Assembly (NCBI GenBank): GCA_021202925.1
Contig: JAJQCD010000010.1
Span: 252,527 to 316,526 of the forward strand
DNA from: Clostridiales bacterium
GTDB lineage: Bacteria > Bacillota > Clostridia > Lachnospirales > Lachnospiraceae
DNA length: 64,000 nucleotides
Direction: 5' to 3'
How positions within the stretch are numbered: the stretch's first letter is position 1; each line of letters starts with the position of its first letter. Both the position numbers and the translations under genes were made by a program. Under the pieces are notes generated by a model. That model searched no databases. It was given only the letters and a program-made list of their open reading frames with translations, and was not told where the DNA came from. Of this stretch, positions 33,574 to 42,073 are shown one piece after another.

Positions 33574-34830
33574 ATGGATAACAAACAGGAACGTCTGACC
33601 AGACTGGCAGAGGAAAATCCCATATATGGCGGTATCTGGTATTTTATCAAGTGGATTGTCCTTTCGGCTGTAATTGGTATTCTGGCCGGAGTCGTGGGCG
33701 GCTCGTTCGGTCTGGGCGTCTCCTGGGCGACCGGAGTCTGGCAGTCCCGTTCCTGGACTCTGTTTCTGCTTCCTGTGATCGGCGTCGGGATTGTGTTTCT
33801 CTACCAGATTGCCCATGAAGGGAATAATCGCGGCACCAATATGGTTCTCGATGCTGTTTCAGCGGGTGGCAGCGTGACGCCGGCGACGGCACCGCTGATC
33901 TATGTCTCAACCATTCTCAGTCATCTGGGAGCGGCGTCGGTCGGCCGCGAAGGGGCCGCGCTGCAGATTGGCGGTGTTCTTGGCAGTCTCACCGGAAAGG
34001 CGGTGAGACTGGATTCGGGCGACCAGAAAACCGCAGTTATGTGCGGTATGAGCGCCTGCTTTGCCGCTGTGTTTGGAACGCCGCTTGCCGCTACGATCTT
34101 TTCAATGGAGGTCACAGAAATCGGTGTGATGCGCTATGCGGCCATGGTTCCCTGCCTGTTTGCATCGCTGGTTGCGGCGGCGATCGCCGGGCGCATGGGA
34201 GTGGCGCCGGAAGCGTTTGCAATCGGTGAGACGCCGGTGTTTGGCGCCGGACCGTTTGTGCAGACGGTTTTGCTTGGTCTGCTGTGCGCAGGTGTGGGCG
34301 TTTTCTTCTGCCTTATCTTACATACCGGGGGACATCTGTATCAGCGATACCTGAAAAACATTTATCTGCGGGTGATTGCGGGCAGTCTGATTTTTATTGT
34401 GCTGACACTGGCTTTTCCGGATCATCTGTTCAATGGCAGCGGCGCCTCTCTGACTGAACGCTGTTTTGAAGGAGAAGCGGTTCCTGTCTATGCGTTCCTT
34501 CTCAAAATGATCTTTACCTCCGTGGCTCTGGGGGCCGGTTTTCGTGGCGGAGAAATTGTGCCGACGCTGACAGTCGGTGCCACGTTCGGTTACCTTCTGT
34601 CCGGGATTCTGGGGCTTCCATCCGGGTTGTGTGCGTCCATTGGAATGGCAGCATTGTTTGTCAGTGTGACCAACTGTCCGCTTGCCACCCTGTTTCTGGC
34701 TTTTGAAATGTTTGGCCTGGAGGCGATGCCTTATTATGCGGTGGCAGTGGCGGTCAGCTTCGCCGCATCCGGGCGAGAAGGCCTGTACAGCAGCCAGAAA
34801 TTCGCCGGTTCCAGGCTGAAAAACGGGTGA
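33574..34830 (+). CDS. ClC-family chloride/fluoride channel or exchanger
   Basis: 418 residues with about ten membrane helices. The gating-Glu segment is GREGAALQIGG (about 126-136), which keeps the Glu used in proton coupling. The usual GxFxP motif is replaced by RGGEIVPTLTVGA (about 324-336), reminiscent of the ClC-F fluoride exporters as I remember them, so fluoride/proton antiport is a possibility, not a firm call. No fluoride riboswitch was seen in the 58 bp upstream. A Shine-Dalgarno GGGCGGAG is present. Confidence 0.85.
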   Translation: MDNKQERLTRLAEENPIYGGIWYFIKWIVLSAVIGILAGVVGGSFGLGVSWATGVWQSRSWTLFLLPVIGVGIVFLYQIAHEGNNRGTNMVLDAVSAGGSVTPATAPLIYVSTILSHLGAASVGREGAALQIGGVLGSLTGKAVRLDSGDQKTAVMCGMSACFAAVFGTPLAATIFSMEVTEIGVMRYAAMVPCLFASLVAAAIAGRMGVAPEAFAIGETPVFGAGPFVQTVLLGLLCAGVGVFFCLILHTGGHLYQRYLKNIYLRVIAGSLIFIVLTLAFPDHLFNGSGASLTERCFEGEAVPVYAFLLKMIFTSVALGAGFRGGEIVPTLTVGATFGYLLSGILGLPSGLCASIGMAALFVSVTNCPLATLFLAFEMFGLEAMPYYAVAVAVSFAASGREGLYSSQKFAGSRLKNG

Positions 34831-34857
34831 GTGGCAGATGGAATGAACAGAAAGCAC

Positions 34858-34886
34858 TTGCTATGATGATCAAAAAGGTGTAAACT
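34858..34886 (+). promoter_or_regulatory. Sigma-A promoter of the GntR gene
   Basis: TTGCTA, 17 bases, TAAACT, about 70 bp before the start codon. Confidence 0.45.
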
Positions 34887-34958
34887 GTACTTAAATAAAT
34901 ACAATCGACGCGTGACGAAATGTAACAGGAGAAATGCGAAATCTGGGAGGGATTGCGT

Positions 34959-35636
34959 ATGATTACGATTACAGAGAGGAAAGCAAAAGAGTCTGCAAAA
35001 GAGTATGTGGTTCGGACATTGATGGACAACATTGTAACGCTTCAGATCAAGCCGGGGGAGCAGCTGCTGGAGAGCGGATTCTGTGAACAGCTGCATGTGA
35101 GCCGTACACCGTTTCGGGAGGGTCTGTTGGAGTTGTCCAGACGGTTGCTGGTCGACATCCGGCCGAAGATCGGCACCTATGTATCCTATATCGATCCGGA
35201 TCTGGTGAGTCAGGTCGGGCATCTGCGTATTGTTCTGGAGTGCGAACTTGCCAGGATGGCGTGCGAACAGTTTACCCAGGATCAGATCGATCAGCTGATG
35301 GAGAATCTGGCTGTCTGGCCGATTTACATCCGGAAAAATCAGCCAGACCGGATCCTCTTTCTGGATCAGGAGTTCCATCTGATGATGTATCAGATGTGCG
35401 CAAGGAGATTCTGGTATGAGCTGGTCGGAACGTATTCTCCCCATTATGATCGTGCGGCCGGGCTTTGCGTCTGCAGATACCCAATGGAAGAACTTCTGCA
35501 CGGAAATGAGAGACTGTTGGCGGCTATCGAACAGAGAGACGTTGTCTCGGCGAGACGGATCGTGGAAGAGAATGTCCGGAGATACACAAAAGATCTGAAC
35601 GTAGTGCGGGAGGAGTTCCTCGCGTATTTCCGGTAG
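34959..35636 (+). CDS. GntR-family regulator, FCD subfamily
   Basis: 225 residues from ATG 34959 (GGGAGG 8 bp upstream). The N-terminal winged helix spans about 8-75 (GEQLLESGFCEQLHVSRTPF is the recognition region) and the C-terminal all-helical FCD domain about 85-215, with the acidic and His residues typical of metal/ligand binding (FLDQEFHLMMY). FCD regulators usually sense small carboxylates or sugar acids. No adjacent operon in the same direction is obvious, so its target is unknown. Confidence 0.88.
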   Translation: MITITERKAKESAKEYVVRTLMDNIVTLQIKPGEQLLESGFCEQLHVSRTPFREGLLELSRRLLVDIRPKIGTYVSYIDPDLVSQVGHLRIVLECELARMACEQFTQDQIDQLMENLAVWPIYIRKNQPDRILFLDQEFHLMMYQMCARRFWYELVGTYSPHYDRAAGLCVCRYPMEELLHGNERLLAAIEQRDVVSARRIVEENVRRYTKDLNVVREEFLAYFR

Positions 35637-35667
35637 CAGGCAGTACCGTCAGGCTCCATCGGAAAAG

Positions 35668-35706
35668 AAAGGATTCGGGAAGGCGTCTTCTGCGGATCCT
35701 TTTTTC
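35668..35706 (+). terminator. Terminator after the GntR gene
   Basis: AAAGGATTCG pairs with CGGATCCTTT (one G-U), the inner GAAG/CTTC extends it, and the stem ends in a run of six T, then C and T. Confidence 0.8.
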
Positions 35707-35757
35707 TGGTACGGATAAGAAAATAAGATTGAGAACAGGGAGTGAAAACAGATATCT

Positions 35758-36393
35758 ATGACAAAAGAGGAGCGGACATTGGAAATCATTCGTCTGCTGA
35801 AGGCGGAATATCCGGATGCGGACTGTACACTGGACTACGAGGAAGCCTGGAAGCTGTTGGTGAGTGTGCGGCTGGCCGCCCAGTGTACCGATGAACGGGT
35901 CAATCAGATCGTACCGAAGCTCTACGCAAAATTTCCGGATGTGGCTGCGCTTGCAGACGCGCCTGTGGAAGAGATTGAAGCAATCGTAAAACCATGTGGT
36001 CTCGGACGCAGCAAAGCGCGGGATATCAGTACCTGCATGAAGATGCTTCGGGATGAGTACGGTGGGCGTGTGCCGGATGAGTTTGAGCAGCTGCTGAAGC
36101 TGCCCGGCGTCGGACGAAAAAGTGCGAATCTCATTATGGGCGATGTGTTTGGCAAACCGGCTATCGTGACGGACACGCACTGCATCCGCCTGGTGAACCG
36201 CATGGGCCTGGTCGATCACATCCGGGAACCGAAAAAGGTAGAAATGGCACTCTGGAAACTGGTGCCGCCGGAAGAAGGCAGTGATTTCTGCCATCGTCTG
36301 GTCTGGCATGGGCGGGCAGTCTGTACGGCACGTACAAAGCCATATTGTGACAAATGCTGTCTGAATGCCGTCTGTGAAAAAGTAGATGTGTGA
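35758..36393 (+). CDS. nth: Endonuclease III (DNA glycosylase/AP lyase)
   Basis: Removes oxidised pyrimidines from DNA. 211 residues with the helix-hairpin-helix LPGVGRKSA (about 115-123, catalytic Lys inside) and the downstream catalytic Asp in VTDTH. The C-terminal [4Fe-4S] loop is CTARTKPYCDKCCLNAVC; the first spacing is C-x7-C, one residue more than the x6 of the E. coli enzyme. Start ATG 35758. Confidence 0.93.
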   Translation: MTKEERTLEIIRLLKAEYPDADCTLDYEEAWKLLVSVRLAAQCTDERVNQIVPKLYAKFPDVAALADAPVEEIEAIVKPCGLGRSKARDISTCMKMLRDEYGGRVPDEFEQLLKLPGVGRKSANLIMGDVFGKPAIVTDTHCIRLVNRMGLVDHIREPKKVEMALWKLVPPEEGSDFCHRLVWHGRAVCTARTKPYCDKCCLNAVCEKVDV

Positions 36394-36422
36394 CGAAATT
36401 CACGAAACCGATTAAGAAAAAT

Positions 36423-36451
36423 AAGACAAATTGTCTGTTTCGTGCTATAAT
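36423..36451 (+). promoter_or_regulatory. Candidate promoter of iorAB
   Basis: AAGACA, 17 bases, TATAAT. The start site would leave a leader of about 100 bases. Confidence 0.5.
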
Positions 36452-36462
36452 CAAGGCAACTG

Positions 36463-36483
36463 TTCAGGACAACGTGTTCTGAA
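36463..36483 (+). promoter_or_regulatory. Dyad in the iorAB leader
   Basis: TTCAGGACA, three bases, TGTTCTGAA: a 9-bp inverted repeat with one G-U pair directly at or after the start of transcription. It could be an operator or a 5' hairpin. A second, GC-rich CGCGC/GCGCG hairpin follows near 36495. Confidence 0.35.
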
Positions 36484-36555
36484 TCTGTATCAATCGCGCT
36501 GAGTCCGCGCGCCTGCGCAGGAAAGCGTGAATAAAGGAAGGATGTTGAGTCGGGA

Positions 36556-38298
36556 ATGAAGAAGATTTTACTTGGCAACGAAGCGATTGCCAGAGGCGCC
36601 TATGAGGCAGGGGTCAGTGTCTCGTCCGCTTATCCGGGTACGCCGAGCACAGAGGTGAGCGAGACTCTGGCGAAGTATGACGAAGTGTACGCGGAATGGG
36701 CGCCCAATGAGAAAGTGGCGGCAGAGACCGCGATCGGCGCATCGATTTCCGGTGTGCGCTCCATGTGCGCGATGAAGATGGTTGGTCTGAATGTAGCGGC
36801 GGATCCGCTTTACACGGCAGCATACACCGGCGTGAACGGCGGTATGGTTGTCGTCGTGGCAGATGATCCTGGCATGTACAGTTCTCAGAACGAACAGGAC
36901 ACCCGCATGATTGGCCGGGCGTCCATGATTCCGGTTCTGGAGCCGTCCGACAGCGCAGAGGCGAAGGAATTTACCAGACTGGCCTTTGATCTGAGCGAAG
37001 AATACGATACGCCGATTATTCTGCGCACCACCACCAGGCTGGCACATTCGCAGGGGGTTGTCGAGCTGGAAGATCGTAAGGAGCGGGAGCCGATTCCCTA
37101 CCAGAAAGATGTCATGAAATATGTCATGATGCCGGGCATGGCAATCAAGCGTCATCTTGTCGTAGAGGAGCGGATGAAACGCATGGCTGAGAACGCCTGC
37201 ACGATGTCGGTCAACCGCGCAGAATACGGCGATCTGTCCATTGGCTTCATCACGGACGGAATTCCTTATCAGTATGTGAAGGAGGTATTTCCGAACGCCT
37301 CTGTCTTAAAGATTGGCCTCGTGAATCCATTGCCGCGAAAGCTGATCGAGGAGTTTGCGGCCAGAGTGGATTGCCTGTACATCGTGGAAGAACTGGAGCC
37401 TGTGATTGAGGAACAGGTTCGGTCGTGGGGCATTTCAAAAGCAATCGGCAAGGAGATTTTTACGATCCAGGGCGAATACAGTGCCAATATGCTGCGGGAG
37501 AAGGTGCTCGGTACTTTGCCGCCGATCGATCCGCCGGCGTCCGCTCCGGCCCGTCCGCCGATTCTCTGTCCGGGATGTCCGCACCGCAGCGTCTATACTG
37601 CGATTACGTCCCTGAAGCTGCATGCGGCCGGTGATATCGGCTGTTACACGCTCGGCGCAATGGCGCCGCTTTCGGCGATTGATTCCACCATCTGCATGGG
37701 CGCTTCCATCAGTACGCTGCATGGCATGGGGAAGGCACGCGGGAAGGAATATCTGCATGACTGGGTTGCGGTAATTGGCGATTCGACCTTTATGCATACC
37801 GGAGTGAACTCCCTGATGGGCATGGTCTACAATCAGGGGACCGGCACCGTTGTGATTCTGGACAATTCGACCACAGGTATGACCGGTCATCAGGATCATG
37901 CCGCGACCGGTAAGACGCTGAAAGGAGAGATGGTTCCGGCCATCAGTATTTATCATCTCTGTAAGGCAATCGGCGTTGAGCATGTGTACGAAGTGAACGC
38001 ACTGGATCAGAAGGAACTGCGGGAAGTGCTGAAACGTGAGACGCAGAGGGATGCGGTATCTGTCATTATCGCCATGTCTCCCTGCGCACTCCTGAAGGGC
38101 GTCAGCTTCCCGAACAAATGCGTCCCGATCCCGGAGAAATGCAGAAAGTGCGGAGCCTGCTTAAAGCCGGGCTGCCCTGCACTGACGAAGAATGAGGACG
38201 GTACCATCAAGATTGATCCAACCATGTGCAACGGTTGCGGTCTGTGTATGCAGCTTTGCCATTTTGACGCGATCGAATGCAGAAAGGTGGGTGAGTAA
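36556..38298 (+). CDS. iorA: Indolepyruvate:ferredoxin oxidoreductase, alpha subunit
   Basis: Oxidatively decarboxylates aryl pyruvates from aromatic amino acids to aryl-acetyl-CoA, reducing ferredoxin; anaerobic. 580 residues: N-terminal pyrimidine-binding domain (YPGTPSTEVSETL), a TPP-binding domain about 345-520 (CPGCPHRS, GDIGCYTLG, GDSTFMHTG), and C-terminal two-cluster ferredoxin domain (CRKCGACLKPGC and CNGCGLCMQLC). It lies three bases before iorB. Confidence 0.95.
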   Translation: MKKILLGNEAIARGAYEAGVSVSSAYPGTPSTEVSETLAKYDEVYAEWAPNEKVAAETAIGASISGVRSMCAMKMVGLNVAADPLYTAAYTGVNGGMVVVVADDPGMYSSQNEQDTRMIGRASMIPVLEPSDSAEAKEFTRLAFDLSEEYDTPIILRTTTRLAHSQGVVELEDRKEREPIPYQKDVMKYVMMPGMAIKRHLVVEERMKRMAENACTMSVNRAEYGDLSIGFITDGIPYQYVKEVFPNASVLKIGLVNPLPRKLIEEFAARVDCLYIVEELEPVIEEQVRSWGISKAIGKEIFTIQGEYSANMLREKVLGTLPPIDPPASAPARPPILCPGCPHRSVYTAITSLKLHAAGDIGCYTLGAMAPLSAIDSTICMGASISTLHGMGKARGKEYLHDWVAVIGDSTFMHTGVNSLMGMVYNQGTGTVVILDNSTTGMTGHQDHAATGKTLKGEMVPAISIYHLCKAIGVEHVYEVNALDQKELREVLKRETQRDAVSVIIAMSPCALLKGVSFPNKCVPIPEKCRKCGACLKPGCPALTKNEDGTIKIDPTMCNGCGLCMQLCHFDAIECRKVGE

Positions 38299-38301
38299 TT
38301 C

Positions 38302-38874
38302 ATGGATTCCAAAAATATTATGATTGTAGGCGTAGGCGGTCAGGGGACGCTTCTCACCAGCCGTATTCTGGGGGGCATCGCGACCAGAGCCGGATACGAC
38401 GTCAAACTCTCTGAGGTTCACGGCATGGCACAGCGAGGCGGCAGCGTCGTCACGTTTGTCCGTTATGGGGAGACAGTCCGGGAACCGATTGTAGAAGCGG
38501 GTCAGGGAGATGTGCTGATCGCTTTCGAGAAGCTGGAGGCGCTTCGTTATCTGCATTTTCTGAAACAGGACGGCGTAGTGATTGTCAACAATGTTCGCAT
38601 TGATCCGATCAGTGTCGTGACCGGCGCTGCGACTTATCCGGAGGATATTCTGGAGACGTTACACGCGCGTCGCAGGACCATTGTCGTAGAAGGGACAAAG
38701 ACAGCCACCGAACTTGGCGTTCCGAAGGCGTTTAATGTCGTGGTGCTTGGCGCTGCGGCAAAACATATGGAATTCCCCAAAGAAGACTGGCTGGATGTCA
38801 TCCGCAACACCGTTCCGCCAAAGACCATCGATGTCAACATCCGGGCCTTTGAAGCCGGATATGAACTGGAATAA
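38302..38874 (+). CDS. iorB: Indolepyruvate:ferredoxin oxidoreductase, beta subunit
   Basis: 190 residues, the gamma-domain partner of IorA, with GVGGQGTLLTSRILGG near the N-terminus and HGMAQRGGSV, both standard for the subunit. It starts three bases after the iorA stop, so the subunits are made together. Hairpins follow the gene. Confidence 0.95.
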   Translation: MDSKNIMIVGVGGQGTLLTSRILGGIATRAGYDVKLSEVHGMAQRGGSVVTFVRYGETVREPIVEAGQGDVLIAFEKLEALRYLHFLKQDGVVIVNNVRIDPISVVTGAATYPEDILETLHARRRTIVVEGTKTATELGVPKAFNVVVLGAAAKHMEFPKEDWLDVIRNTVPPKTIDVNIRAFEAGYELE

Positions 38875-38882
38875 CAGAGTAG

Positions 38883-38904
38883 CATTCCGATGCGATTCGG
38901 AATG
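38883..38904. terminator. Hairpin after iorB
   Basis: CATTCCGA pairs with TCGGAATG around six bases. Confidence 0.5.
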
Positions 38905-38906
38905 GT

Positions 38907-38957
38907 TCAGGGGCCTGTCTCTTCGCGTGATGCAATGGCAAAGAAACAGGCCCCTGA
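38907..38957. terminator. Bidirectional terminator between iorB and the thioesterase
   Basis: TCAGGGGCCTGT pairs perfectly with ACAGGCCCCTGA; TCTT/AAGA continues the stem after one mismatch. Confidence 0.65.
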
Positions 38958-38988
38958 GAAATCCAGGTGTTTTTGATGCGGCATGGCT

Positions 38989-39405
38989 CTATCTGTTGCG
39001 GCTGTAATCCGGCTTCGCGGAACCATTCACCGTTATATGCGCGACCTGGCTGCCCCGCTCATCCGTGATCTCGACCAGATAATAACAGGCAGTCCGGCCA
39101 TCCTTCACGCGTCGCGCACGGGCAATCAATGTTTCTCCCTTTACAATTCCCAGGTAAGTGATCTGGGCGCTGCGGCTGACATAGCGGCTTTCCAGGCCGT
39201 TGGATGCCACCGCAAATGCAAAATCGGCCAGCGTATAAATTGCGCCTCCCATTACCTGATCGTTTGCGTTGCGATGATGCGGTTCGATCTGCATCGAACA
39301 CTGCGCATAGCCATCGGCTGCGTCGTCTATCACCATGCCATTTTCTGTTGCAAAACGGTCATTTCTGAAATTGATTCGAATCTGCTCCATATAATCCTGA
39401 CTCAT
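38989..39405 (-). CDS. PaaI-family hot-dog thioesterase
   Basis: 138 residues. The hot-dog fold signature HHRNANDQVMGGAIYTLADFAFAV places the family's Asn, Gly-Gly and catalytic Asp as in PaaI-type acyl-CoA thioesterases. It lies convergent to iorAB; hydrolysis of arylacetyl-CoA made by IorAB would fit both the family and the position but is inference. The start ATG 39405 has AAGGAGCAG upstream. Confidence 0.88.
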   Translation of the reverse strand: MSQDYMEQIRINFRNDRFATENGMVIDDAADGYAQCSMQIEPHHRNANDQVMGGAIYTLADFAFAVASNGLESRYVSRSAQITYLGIVKGETLIARARRVKDGRTACYYLVEITDERGSQVAHITVNGSAKPDYSRNR

Positions 39406-39628
39406 GATTTGTCTGCTCCTTATCCGTGTTCTGTCTATATTTTAAACATTTCGTCGGCTTTCGTCAATGCCGGGAAAGCGCAAAGGGGACCAGGCAATGG
39501 AAGAAACAACACATGCATGTTTCACAGTTTTTCATGGGAAATTTTGTGAATTGTTGCCATTTAAAAAGGGCAGGTTTCCGTGTTAATCTCTTGCAAGGAA
39601 AATCAAAAAAGATGAGGAGAAGAAGAAA

Positions 39629-40651
39629 ATGAAAGCGATACAGATTAGGAAACCGAACGATCTGCGTGTGATTGACATGGAAAAACCGGTTACGGATGAA
39701 AAGAATAATGTACTGGTGAAGATTAAGGCAGCCGGTATCTGTGGTTCAGACGTGGGTATTTATCATGGAACAAATGCAGTCGCCTCCTATCCGCGCGTAA
39801 TTGGCCATGAGATGGTCGGCGAGGTTGTGGAACTGAGATCGGGAACCGGGAAACTGAAACCGGGGGATCGTGTGATCATTGATCAGGTGATTAACTGCGG
39901 GCACTGCTATGCCTGTCGTCATAATCGTGGCAATGTCTGCCAGAATCTTCAGGTGCGCGGTGTGCATGTGGACGGTGGTTACCGAGAGTACATGGCCGTA
40001 CCGGAGAAGGATTGCTATCTGCTTCCGGAGTGCCTGAGTTATGAAGATGCTGTGATGATCGAGCCAACGACCATCGCAATCCAGTTTTGCTCCCGCGCAG
40101 AACTGACTGCCGAGGATACGTTACTGATCTACGGTGTGGGTGTGCTGGGCTCCAGTATTTTGCGTATCGCCCGCTTAAGCGGAGCAAAAATCATTGTCAC
40201 GGATCTTGTCGAGGAAAAACTGCAACGGGCACTGCAAAACGGGGCGGATTTCGCAATTAACGGGGCGAAGGAGAACCTTGGTGAGCGCCTGAAGGAGATT
40301 ACGGAGGACGGCTATGGTCCGACGGTTTCCGTCGATGCAGCCTGTACGAAGAACTCTCTGGCGACATTACTGGATGTGACGGGTAACGCGGGCCGCGTGA
40401 TCACAATGGGATTTTCGAACGCCCCGACCGAAGTGACGCAGATGAAGATTACCACCAAAGAACTGGACGTCCGCGGTTCAAGGCTTCAGAACAAGAAGTT
40501 CCAGGAGGCTATTGATCTGATCGAGCAGGGCAAACTGGATCTGAACGGCGCTGTCTCGCACCGGTTCAAATTCACAGACGCACAGAAGGCGTTTGACTTT
40601 GTTGACACAAAGGATCCGTCCATTCGCAAGATCGTGTTGACTTTTGACTGA
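39629..40651 (+). CDS. Zinc-dependent medium-chain alcohol dehydrogenase
   Basis: 340 residues. Catalytic zinc ligands are Cys38 (GICGSD), His60-Glu61 (GHEMVGE), and the structural zinc is held by Cys90, 93, 96 and 104. The NAD-binding motif GVGVLGSS lies near residue 168. It resembles the polyol/sugar-acid branch (RspB, L-threonine and sorbitol dehydrogenase relatives), but the substrate cannot be assigned. It stands alone; ATG 39629 has AGGAGAAGAAG upstream, and the 220-bp gap before it shows no clear promoter. Confidence 0.87.
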   Translation: MKAIQIRKPNDLRVIDMEKPVTDEKNNVLVKIKAAGICGSDVGIYHGTNAVASYPRVIGHEMVGEVVELRSGTGKLKPGDRVIIDQVINCGHCYACRHNRGNVCQNLQVRGVHVDGGYREYMAVPEKDCYLLPECLSYEDAVMIEPTTIAIQFCSRAELTAEDTLLIYGVGVLGSSILRIARLSGAKIIVTDLVEEKLQRALQNGADFAINGAKENLGERLKEITEDGYGPTVSVDAACTKNSLATLLDVTGNAGRVITMGFSNAPTEVTQMKITTKELDVRGSRLQNKKFQEAIDLIEQGKLDLNGAVSHRFKFTDAQKAFDFVDTKDPSIRKIVLTFD

Positions 40652-40665
40652 TGAAACAACCGGAT

Positions 40666-40711
40666 AACAGGCGATATCTCAATGCGGATATCGCCTGTTT
40701 GTAAATTTTTT
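40666..40711. terminator. Terminator after the alcohol dehydrogenase
   Basis: AACAGGCGATATC pairs perfectly with GATATCGCCTGTT around eight bases, with a T-rich tail. Confidence 0.8.
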
Positions 40712-40734
40712 ATGCATAATTGTTAGTTTTGAGA

Positions 40735-40977
40735 TTACATTTCTGCCAATCTGTGAATATCCGCACTTCTTGGATAAGATTCTTTTGTGTCAGTCAGTCC
40801 GGCCAGATAATCCATGCTGATGTTCAGTGCCACAGCAATCCGTTTGCATTGTTCAAATGTATAATATCTTTTTCCATTTTCTATTTTTGAGTAATCGCTT
40901 TGGTCAATTCCTGTGAGAAGCTGCATTTTTACCTGAGTGTATCCTTTTTCTTTGCGCAGTTCTTTCAATCTGGTCAA
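40735..40977 (-). CDS. XRE-family helix-turn-helix regulator
   Basis: 80 residues from TTG 40977, preceded by AAAGGAAGG; the longer in-frame start at 41037 lies inside the repeated operator region and is unlikely. It is a single Cro/C1-type domain: LKELRKEKGYTQVKMQLLTG then DQSDYSKIENG as recognition helix. It is divergent from the glycosyltransferase operon, and direct repeats overlap that operon's promoter, so it probably represses it. Confidence 0.85.
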   Translation of the reverse strand: MTRLKELRKEKGYTQVKMQLLTGIDQSDYSKIENGKRYYTFEQCKRIAVALNISMDYLAGLTDTKESYPRSADIHRLAEM

Positions 40978-41021
40978 TGTTTTCCTTCCTTTCGATTGAT
41001 GAATTTTCTTGATTATGGCAT

Positions 41022-41057
41022 ATTGACCTATTGACATTAGGGTGAAATTGACCTATT
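41022..41057. promoter_or_regulatory. Direct repeats ATTGACCTATT, candidate operator
   Basis: ATTGACCTATT occurs at 41022-41032 and 41047-41057, a 25-bp period, with a related TTGACAT between. The second copy covers the -10 region of the glycosyltransferase promoter and the first touches its -35. Confidence 0.55.
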
Positions 41058-41059
41058 AT
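41031..41059 (+). promoter_or_regulatory. Sigma-A promoter of the glycosyltransferase operon
   Basis: TTGACA, 17 bases, TATTAT; both boxes are embedded in the direct repeats. Confidence 0.65.
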
Positions 41060-41095
41060 TGGGTTTGTTGATCGATTTGGAGATAAGGAGCTGTG

Positions 41096-42073
41096 ATGAA
41101 GTTGAAAGATAAGATTTCATTGGTCGTACCGTGTTTTAATGAAGAAGCCGCATTGCCATTATTTTATGCGGAGACAATACGGGTTGCAGATGAAATGAAA
41201 GAGCAGGAGTTTGAATTTCTGTTTATAGACGACGGTTCAACGGATCATACCCTCGATATTCTGAAACGATTAGCAGAAGAGGATTCGCGTATACGCTACT
41301 TTTCATTTTCCCGCAATTTTGGTAAAGAATCGGCCATGTATGCTGGATTTCGTCACGCATCGGGTGATTATGTTGCTGTTATGGATGCGGATATGCAGGA
41401 TCCGCCGTCGCTTTTGCCGGAAATGTATCGAATTGTGACAGAAGAAGGATTTGACAGCGTCGCGACAAGGAGGGTAAACCGAAAAGGAGAGCCGCCGATC
41501 CGTTCTTTATTTGCAAAGTTGTTCTATCGGATTATCAATAGAATTTCGGATGCGGATATTGTTGATGGAGCAAGAGATTTTTGGCTGATGTCAAGAAAAA
41601 TGGCAGATGCAATTATTCAAATGGGAGAATATAACCGTTTTACAAAAGGAATATACGGGTGGATTGGATTCCATACGAAATGGTTGCCGTACCATAACGT
41701 CGAACGAGTTGCCGGAGAGACGAAATGGTCTTTCTGGAAACTGTTTTGGTATTCTGTTTCCGGAATTGTAAACTTTTCGGATGCTCCTCTTTTGATATCT
41801 TCTGTGATCGGGATGGTTTGTTGTCTGATCGCGTTGGCAGCTGTCATCGTTATCATTGTTCGCCGATTGGTCTTTGGGGATCCGGTAGCCGGTTGGGCTT
41901 CTCTGGCATGTCTGATTACGTTTTTTGGAGGAATCCAGCTATTGTGTATTGGTATTATCGGACAGTATCTGGCAAAAACCTATACAGAAACGAAAAAGCG
42001 ACCAATTTATATCTTGAAGGAAAGCAATTGGAAGGAGAAAATGGACGATTATGCACAGGAAACAGACATATGA
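41096..42073 (+). CDS. Family 2 glycosyltransferase, GtrB/undecaprenyl-phosphate type
   Basis: 325 residues from ATG 41096 (AAGGAG 5 bp upstream). The GT-A domain has VPCFNEEAALP, IDDGSTDHT and DADMQDPP (the metal-binding DxD region), and two hydrophobic segments near the C-terminus match the GtrB/DPM1 family that charges a lipid-phosphate carrier with a sugar. It overlaps the next gene by 23 bp. Together they look like a carrier-loading enzyme and a carrier-using membrane transferase for surface-polymer decoration. Codons are AT-richer than in neighbouring housekeeping genes, suggesting acquisition. Confidence 0.9.
   Translation: MKLKDKISLVVPCFNEEAALPLFYAETIRVADEMKEQEFEFLFIDDGSTDHTLDILKRLAEEDSRIRYFSFSRNFGKESAMYAGFRHASGDYVAVMDADMQDPPSLLPEMYRIVTEEGFDSVATRRVNRKGEPPIRSLFAKLFYRIINRISDADIVDGARDFWLMSRKMADAIIQMGEYNRFTKGIYGWIGFHTKWLPYHNVERVAGETKWSFWKLFWYSVSGIVNFSDAPLLISSVIGMVCCLIALAAVIVIIVRRLVFGDPVAGWASLACLITFFGGIQLLCIGIIGQYLAKTYTETKKRPIYILKESNWKEKMDDYAQETDI

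Noticed and set aside
32190-33650. Open frame of 486 codons opposite ilvA
   Set aside because: Shadow of a well-conserved PLP enzyme; no start signals.
41022-41057. A CRISPR-like array
   Set aside because: There are only two short repeats and no cas genes; they are better explained as operator sites.
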